A DNA stretch of 10,275 nt, taken from NCBI GenBank assembly GCA_903912795.1, contig CAIWIS010000751.1, positions 1 through 10,275 on the forward strand, read 5' to 3'. A program made the position numbers and the translations under genes. Under the pieces are notes generated by a model. That model was not told the DNA's origin. It saw only the letters and a list, made by a program, of their open reading frames with translations, and searched no databases. Shown here in pieces: positions 1-6,650 of this stretch (position 1 is the stretch's first letter; each line of letters begins with the position of its first letter). Origin of the DNA: an uncultured Bacteroidales bacterium (GTDB taxonomy: Bacteria; Bacteroidota; Bacteroidia; Bacteroidales; Paludibacteraceae).

Positions 1-605
1 CCCCAACTCGAACAAAGCAAACCAATAGGAATGTTTAACGATTTTTGTAAACGAGCACCGAAATAATAAGCTGTAGCGCTAAATTTTGCTACTGTTTGAG
101 CATTAGCCATCTCCCATTTTCCACGACAAGTATCTTGAGGTGTAGCTTTTGAGGCCTTTTCAACAGTAAACAAGCGGATATTATTGTTGGTTGCATTTAC
201 CAATGTTTCGTTCGACTTGTTAATTGGCTGATCATTGAATCCTTGCACTGGCATTTCCATATTTGATTGTCCAGAACACAACCAAACCTCGCCTAACAAA
301 ATATTTGTAATTTTCAGTTTTTCTTTTCCTGCTGTTATTTGAATATTGTATGGACCGCCAGCTTCTACTGTAGATACTTTCAACAACCATTCTCCTTTTT
401 CGTTGGCAGTGGTGCTAATCTTTTGTTTGTTCCAGTCGGCTACTACGGTTACTTTTTGAGAAGCATCGGCTGTTCCCCAAATTTTGACTTCGCTATTGCG
501 TTGTAATACCATATTGTCGCCCAAAACGGATGCAACTTTAATTTTTGCAGCTAAACTGCTAATACATAAAATACTAATAATTAGAATAATCGATTTTGTT
601 CTCAT
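1..605 (-). CDS. Sialate O-acetylesterase-like SGNH esterase, C-terminus outside the window (partial)
   Basis: Minus-strand reading frame open from the ATG at 605 to the left edge, giving about 201 residues without a stop. It begins with a probable signal peptide (MRTKSIILIISILCISSLAA, cleavage likely after Ala20). A beta-rich N-terminal domain follows (about 22-100, containing LGDNMVLQRNSEVKIWGTA). The signature GEVWLCSGQSNMEMP at 105-119 places the catalytic serine at Ser114. The segment FGARLQKSLNIPIGLLCSSWG at the edge is the start of the next conserved block. These are hallmarks of the sialate O-acetylesterase / acetylxylan esterase (SASA) family, which removes acetyl groups from sialic acids or plant glycans in the periplasm or outside the cell. 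The catalytic His/Asp block is missing only because the window ends. The gene starts 31 bp after the pullulanase stop, so it is probably co-transcribed. A TACTTTTG element at 623-630 could be an internal promoter. The true substrate cannot be read from this part. Confidence 0.88.
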   Translation of the reverse strand, partial: MRTKSIILIISILCISSLAAKIKVASVLGDNMVLQRNSEVKIWGTADASQKVTVVADWNKQKISTTANEKGEWLLKVSTVEAGGPYNIQITAGKEKLKITNILLGEVWLCSGQSNMEMPVQGFNDQPINKSNETLVNATNNNIRLFTVEKASKATPQDTCRGKWEMANAQTVAKFSATAYYFGARLQKSLNIPIGLLCSSW

Positions 606-636
606 AATGTGATTTTTTTTTACAAAAGTATGAAAA

Positions 637-2634
637 TTATTCAATATATAAAATACTGGCCGACGAAGGAGCCACCGTAAATTTGGTTGTTGAAATCGTT
701 TTTATGCCATTCAAATTAATTTGACCATCGTGGCAAATCAAATTCCATTCACCTTCGGGTATTTCAACTTCGACCGATTTACGATTACCATTTAGTATCA
801 CCAAAATATCCTTCCATATTTCACCATTTACATGACCAGTAAGGGTATAGGCTATCACATTGGCTTGTGTTGAATCCATAAATTGTAAATGATTTTGAAT
901 CATATCAGCTTTCGAAATTCGGAATGCGGGATGCGCTTTACGTAAAGCAATTAATCCTTGATAATAGGTAAAAATATCTTTATTAGTAGTTTTAAAATCC
1001 CAATCGATACGGTTTATCGAATCAGGCGATTGATAGGTATTGTGAACACCTTTTTTATTGCGATAAAGTTCCTCACCAGCATAAATAAACGGTACACCCT
1101 GCGAAGTATAAACAATGGTTTGTGCCAGCTTATTGAAACGAACAAGTTCATTATCGGTTGCACCCGCTGGTTTCGATTCTTTTAGCTTATCAACCAAGCA
1201 CATATCGTCGTGACAGGACACGTAATTGATTGACTGACTTGGCTCATTTACATACGTATCTTTTGAGTAAATTGGTTTACTGTAATCAATTTGTGGATGT
1301 TTAATGCCACCTACAATACCAAATTTCACACTTTCTTCCAAACTATCAGTGCCCGATACAAATCCGGGAATTTCGGCATGCATCCAGCTGCCTTTTAATG
1401 CATCGCGAATATCATCACTAAATACAGCAATGCCATTCAATAGTTTGGCATTCTTTTTAACAGCCCGTTTTTCTTCAGCTAATGGTGAACTTGCTGCCGT
1501 CCAACCCTCGCCATAAATAAAAATACTTGGGTCGACTTTGTTAAGAGCTTCACGTACTGCATTCATGGTTTCAATATCATGAATTCCCATTAAATCGAAA
1601 CGAAATCCATCAATATGATATTCAGTAGCCCAATACACTACCGACTCCACAATAAATTTACGCATCATGGGGCGTTCCGATGCAGTTTCGTTGCCACATC
1701 CCGAAGCGTTTGACCATGTACTATCGGCATTATGACGGTAAAAATAGCCGGGAGCCAATAAGTTTAAATGCGATTCCTCGCCAGTGTAAGTATGATTGTA
1801 AACTACATCCATAATAACACGTATGCCCGCTTTGTGGAGCGATTGCACCATTTGTTTAAACTCGCGAATTCGACTTGCTGGATCATGTGGATTAGTTGAA
1901 TAACTACCTTCAGGAACATTATAATTCAATGGATCGTATCCCCAATTATATTTATTATCGTTTAACCTGGACTCATCAATCGAAGCATAATCGTAGGATG
2001 GCATTAAATGAACATGCGAAATTCCTAACTCCTTTAAATGATCAATACCTGTAGCTTCGCCAGCAGTATTCTTGGTTCCAGCTTCGGTAAAAGCTAAGAA
2101 TTTGCCTTTGTTTTTCATACCCGAGTTGGCCGATACCGAAAAGTCGCGCACATGCACTTCGTACAGTGTAATATCCGAATAATTAGCCAATGGCGGACGT
2201 TTATCACTTTCCCAACCTTCGGGATTTGTGGTATTCATATCAATAATTGCCGCCCGTTTACCATTTATGCCAGTGGCTTTAACCCACATTCCAGGAGTTT
2301 CCGAAAGCCATTTTTCGCCTATACGAATTTGGAAAGTATAAAATTTCGATTTTAAATCTTCATCAATTTCTTTTTTCCAAGTACCATCAGTTGATCGTTT
2401 CATGTCCACTACCTGATAAGCAGCCCCTTCGGAGCCATTATCGTAAAGCAATAATTTTACTTGTTCAGCCGTAGGAGCCCACACCCTAAATTTAGATACT
2501 TGAGGTGTGTAAATCAATTCTAAATCATCTCCGTCGTAAACAGGATAATCATCGTACGAGGCAAATTGCACTTTGTTATTGCATGCCGTAAGTAAAATTG
2601 AAATTAAAGCCATGTGAATTAGTTTTCGAGTCAT
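637..2634 (-). CDS. pulA: Type I pullulanase (GH13), lipoprotein, alpha-1,6-glucan debranching enzyme
   Basis: This 665-residue protein should hydrolyse alpha-1,6 branch points in pullulan, glycogen or starch-derived dextrins. Residues 1-18 form a lipoprotein signal (lipobox LLTAC, lipidated Cys18), so it is envelope-anchored. Which membrane face is unclear, because no obvious Bacteroidota surface-export signal follows the Cys. A CBM48-like beta domain (about 38-140, with KFRVWAPTAEQVKLLLY) precedes the GH13 barrel. The type I pullulanase motif YNWGYDP lies at 229-235. The four GH13 regions are visible: DVVYNH (276-281), DGFRFDLMG (342-350, nucleophile Asp347), YGEGW (374-378, acid/base Glu376) and YVSCHDD (471-477, stabilising Asp476). 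YAGEELYRNKKG and SPDSINRIDW around 518-545 also match the family, and a beta domain ends the protein. The length is normal and nothing is broken. A LacI-like palindrome at 2715-2738 and a TATTTTTG element at 2659-2666 suggest sugar-responsive control. There is no clear Shine-Dalgarno, as is usual in this phylum. Confidence 0.95.
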   Translation of the reverse strand: MTRKLIHMALISILLTACNNKVQFASYDDYPVYDGDDLELIYTPQVSKFRVWAPTAEQVKLLLYDNGSEGAAYQVVDMKRSTDGTWKKEIDEDLKSKFYTFQIRIGEKWLSETPGMWVKATGINGKRAAIIDMNTTNPEGWESDKRPPLANYSDITLYEVHVRDFSVSANSGMKNKGKFLAFTEAGTKNTAGEATGIDHLKELGISHVHLMPSYDYASIDESRLNDNKYNWGYDPLNYNVPEGSYSTNPHDPASRIREFKQMVQSLHKAGIRVIMDVVYNHTYTGEESHLNLLAPGYFYRHNADSTWSNASGCGNETASERPMMRKFIVESVVYWATEYHIDGFRFDLMGIHDIETMNAVREALNKVDPSIFIYGEGWTAASSPLAEEKRAVKKNAKLLNGIAVFSDDIRDALKGSWMHAEIPGFVSGTDSLEESVKFGIVGGIKHPQIDYSKPIYSKDTYVNEPSQSINYVSCHDDMCLVDKLKESKPAGATDNELVRFNKLAQTIVYTSQGVPFIYAGEELYRNKKGVHNTYQSPDSINRIDWDFKTTNKDIFTYYQGLIALRKAHPAFRISKADMIQNHLQFMDSTQANVIAYTLTGHVNGEIWKDILVILNGNRKSVEVEIPEGEWNLICHDGQINLNGIKTISTTKFTVAPSSASILYIE

Positions 2635-2658
2635 AATACGATAAATTTAATTTTTACA

Positions 2659-2666
2659 CAAAAATA
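2659..2666 (-). promoter_or_regulatory. Candidate -7 promoter element of the pullulanase operon
   Basis: On the minus strand this reads TATTTTTG, matching the Bacteroidota -7 consensus TAnnTTTG. It lies 24 bp before the pullulanase ATG, which would give a very short leader. No TTTG box is visible at the expected distance upstream, and short A/T-rich matches arise easily by chance, so this is tentative. Confidence 0.35.
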
Positions 2667-2714
2667 GATGAAAAAATCATATAAGCCATCTAGTAAATTG
2701 CTGAATGTAGATAT

Positions 2715-2738
2715 TTTAATGCAAACGTTCGCATTAAA
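2715..2738. promoter_or_regulatory. LacI-family-like operator upstream of the pullulanase operon
   Basis: A 24-bp palindrome with arms TTTAATGC and GCATTAAA around AAACGTTC. Eleven of twelve base pairs are symmetric; the only mismatch is the ninth pair. The central core (GCAAACGTT-type with a CG at the dyad) resembles operators bound by LacI/GalR-family regulators such as PurR and CcpA. It lies about 80 bp before the pullulanase ATG and about 50 bp upstream of the candidate -7 element. If that promoter is right, the position suits an activator or upstream roadblock better than a repressor covering the start site. The link to a maltodextrin-responsive regulator is inferred from the downstream gene; no regulator gene lies in the window. 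Confidence 0.55.
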
Positions 2739-2750
2739 TATGATTACATT

Positions 2751-2796
2751 AAAAAAAAACGTCACAAATTTCGGAATTAATCCGGAATTCATGACG
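2751..2796 (-). terminator. Intrinsic terminator of the peptidyl-dipeptidase gene
   Basis: Arms at 2760-2775 and 2781-2796 form a roughly 16-bp stem around the 5-base loop 2776-2780, with one mismatch and two G-U wobbles on the minus transcript. A nine-A run at 2751-2759 gives a nine-U tract after the hairpin on the minus strand. A T run at 2798-2805 makes it potentially bidirectional, but no plus-strand gene feeds into it. It ends the dcp transcript about 95 bp after the stop codon and insulates the pullulanase promoter region. Confidence 0.8.
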
Positions 2797-2804
2797 GTTT
2801 TTTT

Positions 2805-2884
2805 TAATTCAGCGTGAGAGCGGGGATACCTTTCAACCGCTTACTAATTCAGCGTGAGAGCGGAAATACCGCTCACCCGCTTGC
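2805..2884. repeat. Two tandem copies of a 40-bp hairpin-forming intergenic repeat
   Basis: Units 2805-2844 and 2845-2884 have an exact 40-bp period and differ at about 6 positions. Both start TAATTCAGCGTGAGAGCGG, then contain ATACC and end in CCGCTT plus two bases. The second unit has internal dyad symmetry: GCGTGAGAGCGG (2852-2863) against CCGCTCACCCGC (2869-2880), ten of twelve positions pairing around a 5-base loop. The first copy is less symmetric. Their G/C-rich composition stands out from the A/T-rich spacer. They sit between the dcp stop and its terminator, so they would be transcribed in its 3' untranslated region. The pattern resembles REP/BIME-type repeats, but whether copies occur elsewhere cannot be seen here. 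A further CGCTTAC fragment at 2889-2895 overlaps the dcp stop codon and may be a remnant or chance. Confidence 0.75.
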
Positions 2885-2891
2885 AGAACGC

Positions 2892-4979
2892 TTACTTTAT
2901 TCCATTACGTATAAGTAGTGCATCAATAGTAGGCTCTTGTCCACGGAAGCGTTTGTAAAGCGTCATTGGATGTTCGGTTCCGCCTTTCATAAGAATGTTT
3001 TCGCGGAAAGAAGCAGCTGTTTTTTTATCAAAGATTCCATTTTTTACAAATACCGAATAGGCATCAGCATCGAGTACCTCAGCCCATTTATAACTGTAAT
3101 ATCCTGCTGCATAACCACCTGAAAAAATATGGTTAAATGTAGGACTCATCGCAGCATCGTTTACTACGGGTAAAATTTGTGTTTTACTCATTGCTTCTTT
3201 TTCCATACGAATAACATCGCCGGCATACGGAATTTCTACAGAATGCCAAGCCATATCGAGAAATCCAAAACTCAACTGACGAAGACAGAAGTTTGCGATA
3301 TTGTAATTCTCAGCATCTTTAATTTTTTGAATCAATTCAGCAGGAATTTTTTCGCCTGTTTTGTAATGTGTTGCAAAGCCATCGAGAAACGCTTTCTCAG
3401 GTCCCCAGTTTTCCATAATTTGCGAAGGAAGCTCTACAAAATCGCGGTAAACGCTTGTGCCCGAAAGTGATTCGTAAGTACATTTGGTTAACATACCGTG
3501 TAGGGCATGACCAAATTCGTGCAAAAATGTTGTCACCTCGTCGAAAGTGAGCAGTGCAGGTTTAGTTTCGGTGGGGCGTGTAAAGTTCATTACAATGGTT
3601 ATTTGCGGGCGACTATCTTTTTTTCCGTCCATCCATTGACCTTTAAACTCACTCATCCATGCTCCCGAACGTTTGCCATCGCGTGGATGAAAATCGGTGT
3701 AAAGCACTGACACTACTTTCCCTTTTTCGTCAATTACATCGTAAGCATCTACCTCAGCATGATAAACCGGAATAGAAGTGTTTTTTACGAATTTAATGCC
3801 GTAAAGTTTAGTAGCCAACCCAAATATGCCTTTTTTCACATTTTCGAGTTCAAAATAAGGCTTCAACATTTCGTCGGTTAAGTCAAATTTTTCAGATTTC
3901 AGTTTTTCGGAATAATAAGACCAATCCCACGATTGAACCTTAAAGTATGCACCACTTTTATTAGCATAAGCTTGAACTTCAGCATATTCTTTTTCGGCTG
4001 CTGGTTTATAAGCTACCAATAATTTATTGAGCAAATCATACACATTGGCTTTATTCTCGGCCATGCGGTGTACCAAACTATAATCGGCGTAGGATTTATG
4101 TCCGAGCAGTTTAGCCATTTGAAGTCGGAGATTAGCAATTTTGCGAATATTCTCAACATTGTCGAACTCACCGCCCAACATATTGCGGGTAGTATAAGCC
4201 ATATACAATTCGCGACGCAAATCACGGTTATCAGCATATTTCATTACGGGTCCATAGGTAGTTGCCTTCAAATCGAGCATCCAACCTTCTTTTCCTGCTT
4301 TTTTGGCATTAATTGCCAACATATCAAGTACATCCTGTGGTAAACCGACCAACAAATCTTTATTTGTAATAGGCATACTCCATTTGTTGGTCTCCTTTAA
4401 TCCGTTCTGACCAAAATTCAGAGTCAGCATGCTCAAATCTTTTGTCAGCTGTTTGTAAATCTCTTTATCCGAGTCCGACAAGTTAGCACCATTCTCAGCA
4501 AATCGATCATACGAATTTTGCAAAAGCATGCTTTGCTCAGCAGTTAACTTAAGTTTATCTTTACTATCGTACACCGCTTTAACCCTTTTAAAAAGCTTGT
4601 CGTTCAATATAATAGCATTGCCATGTTCCGACAACATGGGTGAAACTTTTTGAGCAATTACTTGCATTTCGTCGTTGGTTTCGGCACCTAACAAATTGAA
4701 AAAAGGAGTGGTCACTTTAGTCAATAAAGCACCACTTTTTTCCAATGCTACTACCGTATTGGCAAAACTTGGAGCTTCAGCATTATTTACAATGGCATCA
4801 ATTTCTTTATTATGCACTTTCATAGCTTCTTCCATAGCTGGCAAATAGTGCTCATTCTTAATCTTATCAAACGGAATAGTTCCGTAAGGCGTGTTGTACT
4901 TTTCCAAAAGTGGGTTTACGGCTTGTGCCACACCACTCAATGTAATTGCTGTCATTAGCAAAAATGTTTTTGTTGTCAT
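2892..4979 (-). CDS. dcp: Exported M3-family peptidyl-dipeptidase (Dcp-like zinc metallopeptidase)
   Basis: This 695-residue M3A metallopeptidase is expected to release dipeptides from the C-terminus of oligopeptides. A signal peptide (MTTKTFLLMTAITLSGVAQA, cleavage after Ala20) indicates a periplasmic or exported enzyme, unlike E. coli Dcp, which lacks one. The zinc site is intact: HEFGH at 487-491 (ligands His487 and His491, catalytic Glu488), with the third ligand Glu516 in FVELPSQ. FSGGYAAGYYSYKW (619-632) matches the tyrosine-rich substrate-binding loop of Dcp and oligopeptidase A enzymes. PYGTIPFDKIKNEHYLPAMEEAM near the mature N-terminus is also typical. Length is normal for the family. 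Distinguishing peptidyl-dipeptidase from oligopeptidase A by sequence alone is not certain. It appears monocistronic: a hairpin with a T tract lies 23 bp before the ATG and a strong terminator lies after the stop. Confidence 0.93.
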   Translation of the reverse strand: MTTKTFLLMTAITLSGVAQAVNPLLEKYNTPYGTIPFDKIKNEHYLPAMEEAMKVHNKEIDAIVNNAEAPSFANTVVALEKSGALLTKVTTPFFNLLGAETNDEMQVIAQKVSPMLSEHGNAIILNDKLFKRVKAVYDSKDKLKLTAEQSMLLQNSYDRFAENGANLSDSDKEIYKQLTKDLSMLTLNFGQNGLKETNKWSMPITNKDLLVGLPQDVLDMLAINAKKAGKEGWMLDLKATTYGPVMKYADNRDLRRELYMAYTTRNMLGGEFDNVENIRKIANLRLQMAKLLGHKSYADYSLVHRMAENKANVYDLLNKLLVAYKPAAEKEYAEVQAYANKSGAYFKVQSWDWSYYSEKLKSEKFDLTDEMLKPYFELENVKKGIFGLATKLYGIKFVKNTSIPVYHAEVDAYDVIDEKGKVVSVLYTDFHPRDGKRSGAWMSEFKGQWMDGKKDSRPQITIVMNFTRPTETKPALLTFDEVTTFLHEFGHALHGMLTKCTYESLSGTSVYRDFVELPSQIMENWGPEKAFLDGFATHYKTGEKIPAELIQKIKDAENYNIANFCLRQLSFGFLDMAWHSVEIPYAGDVIRMEKEAMSKTQILPVVNDAAMSPTFNHIFSGGYAAGYYSYKWAEVLDADAYSVFVKNGIFDKKTAASFRENILMKGGTEHPMTLYKRFRGQEPTIDALLIRNGIK

Positions 4980-5002
4980 ATTAGTATTAATTTGTTTTTT
5001 TC

Positions 5003-5034
5003 AAAAAAAATAACCGAATACACAATTCGGTTAT
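5003..5034 (-). terminator. Hairpin plus U tract just before dcp: metF-operon terminator or dcp leader attenuator
   Basis: On the minus strand ATAACCGAAT pairs perfectly with ATTCGGTTAT (5034-5025 with 5019-5010), leaving a 5-base loop. Eight T residues (5010-5003) follow at once. This is a canonical intrinsic terminator for minus-strand transcription. It lies 125 bp after the DUF4834 stop and only 23 bp before the dcp ATG. There is no room for a dcp promoter between it and the start codon, so any dcp transcript starting upstream must pass through it. Confidence 0.75.
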
Positions 5035-5047
5035 CACTTATATAAAA

Positions 5048-5055
5048 CAAATGTA
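5048..5055 (-). promoter_or_regulatory. Candidate -7 promoter element for dcp
   Basis: Reads TACATTTG on the minus strand, matching TAnnTTTG. Transcription would begin near 5041, a few bases before the hairpin at 5034, giving a leader of about 60 nt with the stem-loop near its 5' end. A CAAA at 5067-5070 on the plus strand is too close (11 bp) to be a proper -33 box, so support is partial. Confidence 0.35.
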
Positions 5056-5158
5056 ATTGATTTGTTCAAAACTTTGAGTTGAAAATGCGAATTTCTATGC
5101 TAAAAATGTATAAAATTGCATTTTTACCATTTCTAAAGAAATAATGAACTGTTTTTAT

Positions 5159-5383
5159 TTATTTTATTTCCTCAAAGTCGGCATATTCTCCTTCGTTTTT
5201 GTCGAATATTTTAGCTCGCGACTTATTCGTTGGTTGTGGATTGGGCTGTTGGCTGGCTTGTTGATTATTCGAATTTGTACGCCGTCCAAAACTAAAAATG
5301 GAACGAATAAAACCAAGTACAAAAAGCACAATGAGTAAAACTACAAATATTACGATTAAAAACAATGAAATTAAAATTCCCAT
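5159..5383 (-). CDS. DUF4834 family small membrane protein
   Basis: A 74-residue protein of unknown function. Residues 2-25 are a single, very hydrophobic membrane segment, followed by a basic juxtamembrane stretch (IRSIFSFGRR, 26-35) that predicts a cytoplasmic C-terminal side. Residues 36-55 are a low-complexity linker rich in Asn, Gln and Pro. The C-terminus AKIFDKNEGEYADFEEIK (57-74) is the conserved acidic tail of DUF4834 proteins, which are found mainly in Bacteroidota. The conserved tail after a variable linker suggests it is the binding or functional part, but that is inference. The gene begins 30 bp after the metF stop on the same strand, so the two are probably co-transcribed. The spacer is almost pure A/T, with no recognisable Shine-Dalgarno. 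Confidence 0.85.
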   Translation of the reverse strand: MGILISLFLIVIFVVLLIVLFVLGFIRSIFSFGRRTNSNNQQASQQPNPQPTNKSRAKIFDKNEGEYADFEEIK

Positions 5384-5388
5384 ATTTG

Positions 5389-5420
5389 ATAATTAATAAT
5401 TAAAAATTAAGAATTAAAAT
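5389..5420. repeat. A/T-only imperfect AATTAA repeat between metF and the DUF4834 gene
   Basis: About five imperfect AATTAA/AATTAAA units run almost without G or C across the short spacer and into the metF stop codon (5414-5416). On the minus strand it forms the whole translation-initiation region of the DUF4834 gene. It is probably simple sequence, possibly helping ribosome access by staying unstructured. Confidence 0.45.
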
Positions 5421-6361
5421 ACTTCTTGCGCTACCCGCTTTACGCTTTGCGTAGCCATTAAACTATAAAAATGAATGCTTGGTATATTATTCTGAATTAA
5501 ATCCTTAGCCTGTAAAGTACACCACTCCACTCCTACTTCGGTAGCATCGGCATCGGTTTTGCATTTGCGCAGTTCGGCCACAAACTCTTCGGGAAAATCG
5601 GTTTTGAAAATTTTGGGCAATACAGTCATTTGGTTCAAAAAAGTAAGCGGCTTCAATCCCGGAATAATTGGAACATTGATACCTACATTCCGACATTTTT
5701 CAACAAATTCATAATATTTTTGATTATCGAAAAACATTTGCGTCACCAAATATTGAGCACCTGCATCAACCTTTTGTTTGGCATAAAACAAGTCTGTATC
5801 TAAATTAGGTGCTTCCTCGTGTTTCTCAGGATAACAAGCCATTCCATACGAAAACGCTGGCATATTTGTTTTCATTTGCGAACCATCCAAAAAATAACCT
5901 TCGTTAAATCGGTTTACCTGCTCCTGCAATTCGGTAGCGAAAGCATTTCCGGTTGCCACAAAACCTTTTTCGTGTTTGGCTTTATCGCCGCGAAGGAGCA
6001 ATAAATCGGTAATACCCAAGTACTGCAAATCAATCAAGGCATATTCGGTTTCTTCCTTTGTAAAACCACTGCAAATAATATGTGGAACCACCGGAACCTT
6101 GTATTTGTGCTGAATGGCAGCTGCTATAGCTACCGTTCCAGGGCGGTGACGCTCCGATACACGCTCGAATAAACCGTTGGCTGTTTCCTTAAAAACCAGC
6201 TCACTACGGTGTGTGGTAATATTAATATATTTGGGATCAAACTCCAGTAAAGTTTCAATTGTACGGTTTACGCCATCCATGCCATTGCCCTTTAACGGCG
6301 GCAGCAATTCGAACGAAAAAGCGGTTTTACCTGTATTGTTAATGCTCTCTACAACACTCAT
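5414..6361 (-). CDS. metF: Methylenetetrahydrofolate reductase (FAD-dependent)
   Basis: Reduces 5,10-methylenetetrahydrofolate to 5-methyltetrahydrofolate with NAD(P)H, supplying the methyl group for methionine synthesis in the cytoplasm. From Met at 6361 it is 315 residues, normal for the family. Visible motifs (numbered from this start) are AFSFELLPP with catalytic-type Glu18, NITTHRS around 47-53, LLLLRGD ending at Asp126 (flavin region), CYPEKH around 176-181, TQMFFD around 207-212 and HFYSLM around 297-302. The frame continues upstream to an ATG at 6418, adding 19 residues (MKFCNKVLILQSILKNALK). I reject that start because homologues begin near MSV and because a TTTG/TAATTTTG promoter-like pair at 6389-6423 falls inside the extension. 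The DUF4834 gene follows after 30 bp. No SAM or B12 riboswitch-like structure was seen in the short leader. Confidence 0.94.
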   Translation of the reverse strand: MSVVESINNTGKTAFSFELLPPLKGNGMDGVNRTIETLLEFDPKYINITTHRSELVFKETANGLFERVSERHRPGTVAIAAAIQHKYKVPVVPHIICSGFTKEETEYALIDLQYLGITDLLLLRGDKAKHEKGFVATGNAFATELQEQVNRFNEGYFLDGSQMKTNMPAFSYGMACYPEKHEEAPNLDTDLFYAKQKVDAGAQYLVTQMFFDNQKYYEFVEKCRNVGINVPIIPGLKPLTFLNQMTVLPKIFKTDFPEEFVAELRKCKTDADATEVGVEWCTLQAKDLIQNNIPSIHFYSLMATQSVKRVAQEVF

Positions 6362-6388
6362 CTTTAATGCATTTTTTAAAATTGACTG

Positions 6389-6423
6389 CAAAATTAGCAC
6401 TTTATTGCAAAACTTCAACCAAA
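6389..6423 (-). promoter_or_regulatory. Candidate metF promoter (TTTG ... TAATTTTG)
   Basis: On the minus strand a TTTG (6423-6420) is followed after 23 bp by TAATTTTG (6396-6389), matching the two-part Bacteroidota promoter TTTG/TAnnTTTG, though at the long end of spacing. Transcription would begin near 6382, about 20 nt before the ATG at 6361. This is the best two-box match in the window. Confidence 0.45.
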
Positions 6424-6592
6424 CAGGGCATTTTTATAACAAAGTTTGCGAAATAAGAGGATTGAGTTTAAACTTAATTATAAACATAAAAAACCTAATT
6501 TGATCGATTTCTATTATCGAAAGTTTTTGTTGCTTAATTACTAACAAAAAAAATATTAATTTGATTATGTGTCGAAATTCATAAATAATTTT

Positions 6593-6600
6593 TATATTTG
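6593..6600 (+). promoter_or_regulatory. Candidate -7 promoter element of the ATPase-dehydrogenase pair
   Basis: TATATTTG matches TAnnTTTG exactly and lies 50 bp before the ATPase ATG, giving a predicted start near 6606. A TTTG at 6560-6563 is 29 bp upstream, too far for a standard -33 box. The rest of the 289-bp divergent region 6362-6650 is A/T-rich, and apart from the metF promoter candidate and the inverted repeat at 6602-6635 I see nothing else in it. Confidence 0.4.
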
Positions 6601-6601
6601 C

Positions 6602-6635
6602 AGACCAAACTTCCTAAAAATTAAAACTTTGGTCT
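6602..6635. promoter_or_regulatory. Inverted repeat in the leader of the ATPase gene
   Basis: AGACCAAA (6602-6609) and TTTGGTCT (6628-6635) are perfect inverted copies separated by 18 bases. The left arm overlaps the predicted transcription start and the right arm ends 15 bp before the ATG. It could be a paired operator or, in RNA, an 8-bp stem limiting translation. No T tract follows, so it is not a terminator. Confidence 0.45.
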
Positions 6636-6650
6636 ATTTAAGTTAAGGCA

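Noticed and set aside
2805..2884. Possible minimal CRISPR array
   Set aside because: The two units are directly adjacent with no unique spacer and carry internal symmetry, and no cas genes are near.
3177..3470. Plus-strand open frame of about 97 codons opposite the peptidase gene, and similar antisense frames across the window
   Set aside because: They lie wholly inside well-supported genes, show Cys/Phe/Ile-rich random composition, lack recognisable domains and have no promoter or RBS; they are shadows of the coding strand.
4013..4237. Same-strand alternative frame of 74 codons inside the peptidase gene
   Set aside because: It is embedded in the intact M3 peptidase frame, with no family resemblance; the host gene shows no frameshift.
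6362..6418. N-terminal extension of metF from the upstream ATG at 6418
   Set aside because: The extra 19 residues do not look like a MetF N-terminus and overlap the best promoter candidate; the internal ATG at 6361 fits the family.
6362..6418. Riboswitch (SAM or cobalamin type) in the metF leader
   Set aside because: The predicted leader is only about 20 nt and the divergent region is A/T-rich, without the conserved structured boxes of these riboswitches.
6177..6503. Plus-strand open frame of 108 codons running from inside metF into the divergent region
   Set aside because: Most of it is antisense to metF; its tail crosses promoter DNA and it resembles no known protein.
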